Assembly (NCBI RefSeq): GCF_048564905.1
Contig: NC_132992.1
Location: 32,288,501-32,352,500 of the forward strand
Length of the DNA stretch: 64,000 nucleotides
Direction: 5' to 3'
From: Vicugna pacos
Lineage: Eukaryota > Chordata > Mammalia > Artiodactyla > Camelidae
Part shown: positions 59,863 through 64,000 of the stretch, in pieces
How the letters are laid out: each line of letters opens with the position of its first letter
Numbering within the stretch: the first letter of the stretch is position 1
Program-made: the position numbers and the translations under genes
The notes under the pieces: generated by a model
What the model saw: the letters and a program-made list of their open reading frames with translations, nothing else
Told to the model about the DNA's origin: nothing
Databases searched by the model: none

Positions 59863-59880
59863 CCACAAGGGGGCAGTGCC
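59863..59880 (+). promoter_or_regulatory. CTCF-like motif upstream of TRAV35
   Basis: CCACAAGGGGGCAGTGCC is a near-consensus CTCF core about 190 bp before the TRAV35 start codon. Confidence 0.58.
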
Positions 59881-60051
59881 TCTATTCGTATCAACAGCTC
59901 AAAATTCAGAGAAACCTCCAGATTGGCAGATACACAGAACAGATATTTTAACATCACGATGGTATTCATTGTATTACTCTAAACCCAGAGTAGCTTCTTG
60001 AAGCAAAAACTCTTTTAGGAAGTAATTCTTGCTGAAAGCCTTGGGACGGGG

Positions 60052-60633
60052 ATGTTCCTTGAAGGTTTACTAATAATCCTATGGATTCAGCTGAGATGTG
60101 AGTATTGAGGGTTTTCTGAACCTTGCACGGGGAATTCTGAAGGGGTGGAAATTCTATGAGGGAAGGAGGTGAGGTTTTAATCAGGTCTATGAAAAGAAGG
60201 AAACAGAAGGAGAAAAGCAAAGGCGGGAGGGGGAAAAGGGAGAAGCCCAGAGGCAGGGCTAGGGAGTTAGGGAATAGAGTGTCCATCACAGCTCTGAGAA
60301 AGGTGATCTAAAAAATGATTTTTGAATACATTCTTTTGTCTTTCCAAACAGGCGTGAATGGCCAACAGCTGAATCAGAGTCCTCAGCCTATGCCCATCCA
60401 GGAAGGAGAGGCCGTCTCCATGAACTGCAGTTCCTCGAGCATACTCAATATTTTGCTATGGTACAAGCAGGATGCTGGGGAAAGTCCTGTCCTCTTGATA
60501 ACCTTATATAAGGGTGGCGAATTGACCAGAAATGGGAAACTGACTGCTCATTTGGTGGAACAAGAAAGGACAGCGTACTGAGCACTTCAGCCTCTGAGCC
60601 TAACGATGCAGGCACCGACCTCTGTGCTGGCAG
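60052..60633 (+). pseudogene. TRAV35: T-cell receptor alpha variable 35 (frameshifted)
   Basis: The leader exon is 60052-60097 (MFLEGLLIILWIQLR), donor GTGAG. The V exon starts at 60352 with junction C-VNGQQLNQSPQPM, matching human TRAV35. IQEGEAVSMNCSSSS (first cysteine), ILLWYKQDAGESP (core Trp) and LLITLYKGGELT follow. A one-base deletion at about 60,550 (in what was a CAG-TTT pair) shifts the frame and gives a stop at 60,579-60,581. In the next frame the end (RKDS...NDAG, then CAG) is still recognisable, with Asp-Leu-Cys where Tyr-Phe-Cys is usual. The RSS heptamer is good and the nonamer poor. It is a recent-looking pseudogene. The human genes between TRAV29 and TRAV35 (30-34, 26-2) are not found here, apart from relics. 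Confidence 0.88.
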
Positions 60634-60672
60634 CACAGTGCTCCCCAGGCACCTGCAGCCTGCACTCAGACT
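60634..60672 (+). other. V-RSS of TRAV35 (weak nonamer)
   Basis: The heptamer is CACAGTG (60634-60640), the spacer is 23 bp with CACCTG, and the nonamer ACTCAGACT (60664-60672) is far from consensus. Confidence 0.75.
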
Positions 60673-60856
60673 TCCAGCTGGGACCCCAGTCACTGTGCTG
60701 CCTCCAGCTCCTGCTGCCCTTGGCATGAAACGTGATTGTGCACGCAACTCCTGTCCCCTGCCCTCCCATTACAGCAAACACTCGTATATTCAAGGCTTTA
60801 TCTCCCAAAGAATGTGCTCTTTGCTTAATGAACACAACTCCTTTCTAAATTATATA

Positions 60857-61450
60857 ATACCTACTTCAAAAAGACACCTGTTCATAGCAGCACTAGTTAC
60901 AATGCCAAGACATGGGAACAGCCTAAATGTCCATCCACAGATGACTGGATAAAGAAGAGGTGGTATATTTATATAATGGAATACTATTCAGCTATAAAAA
61001 TGACAACATAAGCCATTTGCAGCAACATGGGTGTTCCTGGAGAATGTCATTCTAAGTGAAGTAAGCCAGAAAAAGAAAGAAAAATACCATATGAGATTTC
61101 ACATATGTGGAATCCAAAAAAACAAAAAAAGAACATAAATACAAAACAGAAACAGACTCATAGGCATAGAATACAAACTTGTGGTTGCCAAGGGGGTTGG
61201 GGGGGTGGGAAGGGATAGACTGGGAGTTCAAAATTTGTAGATACTGACAGGCATATGCAGAATAGATAAACAAGATTATACTGTATAGCACAGAGAAATA
61301 TACCAGATCTTGTGGTAGCTCACAGCAAAAAAAAAAAGTGACAATGAATATATATATGTTCATGTATAACTGAAAAATTGTGCTCTACACTGGAATTTGA
61401 CACAACATTGTAGAATGACTATAACTCAGTAAAAAAATGTTTTAAAAAAA
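60857..61450 (+). mobile_element. L1 3' end, cetartiodactyl type, + strand
   Basis: This is the ORF2 C-terminal region (AATGGAATACTATTCAGCTA, coding a WNTIQL-like stretch in the family) followed by a 3' UTR. It ends in CACAACATTGTAGAATGACT and an oligo(A). One of the younger elements in the window; 5'-truncated. Confidence 0.85.
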
Positions 61451-64000
61451 GAATCGAGGTAAAGTAGAAAAAATAAATTAATAAATAATGTATATAATTA
61501 GATTTACTTACTTATTTTGTCAGAATATAAGGAGAAATGATCAGTACACAATCACAGTAGATTTAACATGTTTCTCTTAGAAATGGATAGAAATCATTGT
61601 AACAAGTAGTAAATAAGCTGTAGAGAGCTAATGCACAGTATAATTAATATAGAAAACAGCAGTGTACTCTAATTATGTAATGTGGTAAATACTGCTGCAC
61701 TGGCATTCACGTTACTATAAACGTTGTAGTCAAGCAACACACTGTCTACCTTAAACTTACACAACGTTACACATCAAATTTATTCAATTAAAAACAAATA
61801 AATAAAAATTTAAAACGAAACCAAAAAATCAAGTAAGTCCTAAACGTTAGTCATTTCATCCATAAATAATTCAAAATACACCTCTGGGATAAAGTCACAT
61901 TTTTAACAGAACCGGAATTGCATGGTCACACCTGAAATGAGTAGCAGTATTATTTGTTTGTCAAAGAATAACATCTTTATTATAGTGATTCTTTGAGATT
62001 CATGCAAATGTGCTTTATAGCCCAAAATTTGGTTAATTTATTATGTGTGTGCTTGAGAAGAAATAATCTCATTTTTTGATGCAGAGTTCCATATATGTCA
62101 ATTAAATCAAATTTATTTGGATTTTCTATATAGTAAGTGACATTTTGTCTCTTTGGCCTGTCAGTAATTGACAGAGACATGTGGGGATCTCAGGGCAAGA
62201 GTAAATTTTTTAATTTCTCTCTATAATGCTATCAATTTTTGCTTTATGTATACAATATTATTAAATGCATGGAAATTCAAAATCATTTCATCATGCTGGA
62301 ATTAATTAAGCCTTTTATTATGGTTTCAAGACCTTCTTTATCTCTTAAAGTCTCTTATTTTCAGTTACAACATAGATTCCCAAGTTTATTTTGGTTAGTG
62401 TTTTCCTGTCATATATCTTTTTCATCCTTTGATTTTCAAACTTTCCAGCTCTCGTGTTTAAATTAGTTTCTTCAAACAAGTGTATGTCTGGACTTGAGTT
62501 TGTGTCAGTCTGAAAACCTCTGCTTTTTAATTGGTGTGTTAGTTCCATTTACATTTTTCAGAATTTTTCATAAATTAGGACTTGATTCCACCATGTTAAC
62601 AGCATGTACTTTATATTTGTTTTCTCCTTTCTTTTCCTTTTGTGTGTGGGGGAAGGTGATTCAATTAGAGTTGTTGTTTTGTTTTGTTCATTCAATTCCC
62701 CCTCTATTGGTTTGAAAGTTACATGCTTTTTTTAAAAAATAATCCTTTAGCACGACATTGTAAAATTATTACAAATCAATAAAAAATGTTTAAAAAAATA
62801 ATAATCCTTTAGTGTTTACTTTTGAAATTTTACTATGCTTACTTAAAATCTAAGGTTAACCTATAGTTTAATCCCCTTTCTGAAAAATTCAACAACCTTA
62901 AAATACTGTTACTTAGATCAAACTTTGCTGGTTTATATGCTATCATTGGTCAATATTTTAGTTACTGACTTTAAAAGGAAAAGACATTACTAATACAGCT
63001 TTATGCTGCCAATATTTATTTAGATTACCCCTATGTTATCAGTTCCTTTGATTACGGTCCCTTCTTGCATCTCAGATCCTCCCGAGATTTTTTTTGCTCC
63101 TTCCTGAGATACCTCCTTTAGAGTTGAAGGTCTATCGGAGATAAACTTCTGCAGGCTTAATTTCAACCTCATTCTTGAAAGATAGGTTACTTACAATTCT
63201 AGATTAATAGCTGTTTTCTGACAGCATCTTGAAGCTATTTTCCAGTATATTGTGACTTCCATTGCTGATTTTGAGAAGTGTGCTCTCAGTGTTATTGCCA
63301 TTCAATAGAGTCAGTAACCTCTTTCTTTCCTGACCGCTTCTAAAATCTTCTCTCTGACGTGACAATGTTTCTAAAATGTGGCTGTTTATACAAATTATCT
63401 GGGTTGCTGGTTGAAAAATCCTGGCAGATTCTCAGGTCTGTATCCTAGAGATTCTATGCTATACTGGATTCACAATAATTCACATCTATCTTTCAGTTCA
63501 CTAATTATCTCTTCAGCTCTATTTAATCTGCTGTTTGGCTTGTCCTCTGAAATATTACATCCAACAACTATGTTATTTCATTTACAAAAATTATACTTCG
63601 TTCTTTATCAAATCTACCTGGTCAGGTTTTCTAGTCTTGATTCCTTGCTCATTGTTAATTTCCTCTATTATCTTTCTAGTGTTGCATGCATAGATATTTC
63701 ACATTTAATAATTTCCATATTTGAAGACCCTGGGAGTAGAAATCTGTTGTTTATTTTCTCCTGGCTGTCATATCTTCCAGGATAATGAGATCAATAGTGA
63801 GTCTTCAAAGGAGTTTTTAGAAAGAACTTTGGCCTCTCTCCCTACTTTTTGGTCCGTTGCAACTCTCCACAGAGTGCTTCTGCCTTTCACCACAGCATTT
63901 TCTGACTTCTCAGTGTACTACTCCCTTCCACCTTCACTGAGCCATAGAACCATTTTTGGGGCTATGGTTGCTTTGGGTGGTCTGTCCTTCCATGGTGACA
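61451..64000. other. Gene-free right end of the window
   Basis: This is AT-rich DNA with an L1-tail fragment near 62,750-62,800 and L1M-like sequence, probably minus strand, at about 63,080-63,780. I see no V exon, leader or RSS. The open frame at 63,378-63,785 has no recognisable domain. Confidence 0.45.

Noticed and set aside
63378-63785. 135-residue open frame near the right end
   Set aside because: It lies in L1M-like AT-rich DNA, is Leu/Ser/Phe-rich and has no recognisable domain.
1-64000. J, D or C segments, CRISPR arrays, rRNA or tRNA genes
   Set aside because: I looked for J motifs (FGxG with a 12-bp RSS), constant exons, spaced identical repeats and RNA genes and found none that hold up. 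The only tRNA-like unit is the SINE.

Overview
This window is a stretch of a mammalian T-cell receptor alpha/delta (TRA/TRD) locus, in the middle-to-3' part of the V-gene array. Nothing in it is bacterial or operon-like. The organism is most likely a camelid. A short tRNA-derived SINE at 59,181-59,250 looks like the camelid Vic-1 type, and L1 3' ends at 50.7, 58.2 and 61.0 kb look cetartiodactyl. Gene calls rest on recalled human V-region sequences, compared by eye. No J, D or C segment is present, and every V gene is on the + strand.

Each intact V gene has the standard form: a leader exon ending in phase 1, an intron of about 110-450 bp, a V exon with the two core cysteines and the core tryptophan, and a recombination signal (heptamer, 23-bp spacer, nonamer). 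The order is TRAV24 copy 1 (0.07 kb), TRAV25 (3.7), TRAV26 (7.7), TRAV22 (14.9), TRAV23 (22.0), TRDV1 (27.8), TRAV24 copy 2 (35.6), TRAV27 (43.0), a TRAV28-position gene (47.8), a TRAV24-like relic (48.6), TRAV29/DV5 (49.1), a delta-type V relic (53.9), a second TRDV1-type gene (56.5) and TRAV35 (60.1). The human order is 22-23-TRDV1-24-25-26-27-28-29. The reappearance of 22-23-TRDV1-24 after 24-25-26 therefore points to a block duplication. About 2.8 kb around the two TRAV24 copies is directly visible as a repeat (1-2,812 and 35,511-38,390).

TRAV25, TRAV22, TRAV23, TRDV1, TRAV27, the TRAV28-position gene and the second TRDV1-type gene look usable. Several genes are marginal. TRAV24 copy 1 has lost the core Trp, TRAV24 copy 2 has a stop, TRAV26 lacks an ATG and a good RSS, TRAV29/DV5 has a stop at its usual splice junction that a tandem acceptor could avoid, and TRAV35 is frameshifted.

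Intergenic DNA is mostly decayed L1, MIR, old DNA transposons and LTR fossils. The most structured item is a minus-strand gammaretrovirus-like fossil at 10.4-13.3 kb, with a poly(A) tract and a roughly 29-bp flanking duplication. That form fits an L1-mobilised copy of a transcript rather than an integrated provirus. CTCF-like motifs recur, in three cases about 190-240 bp upstream of TRAV25, TRAV27 and TRAV35. I see no evidence of a wholly new biological system. The interest lies in how this locus has been rearranged and in genes caught between function and decay.
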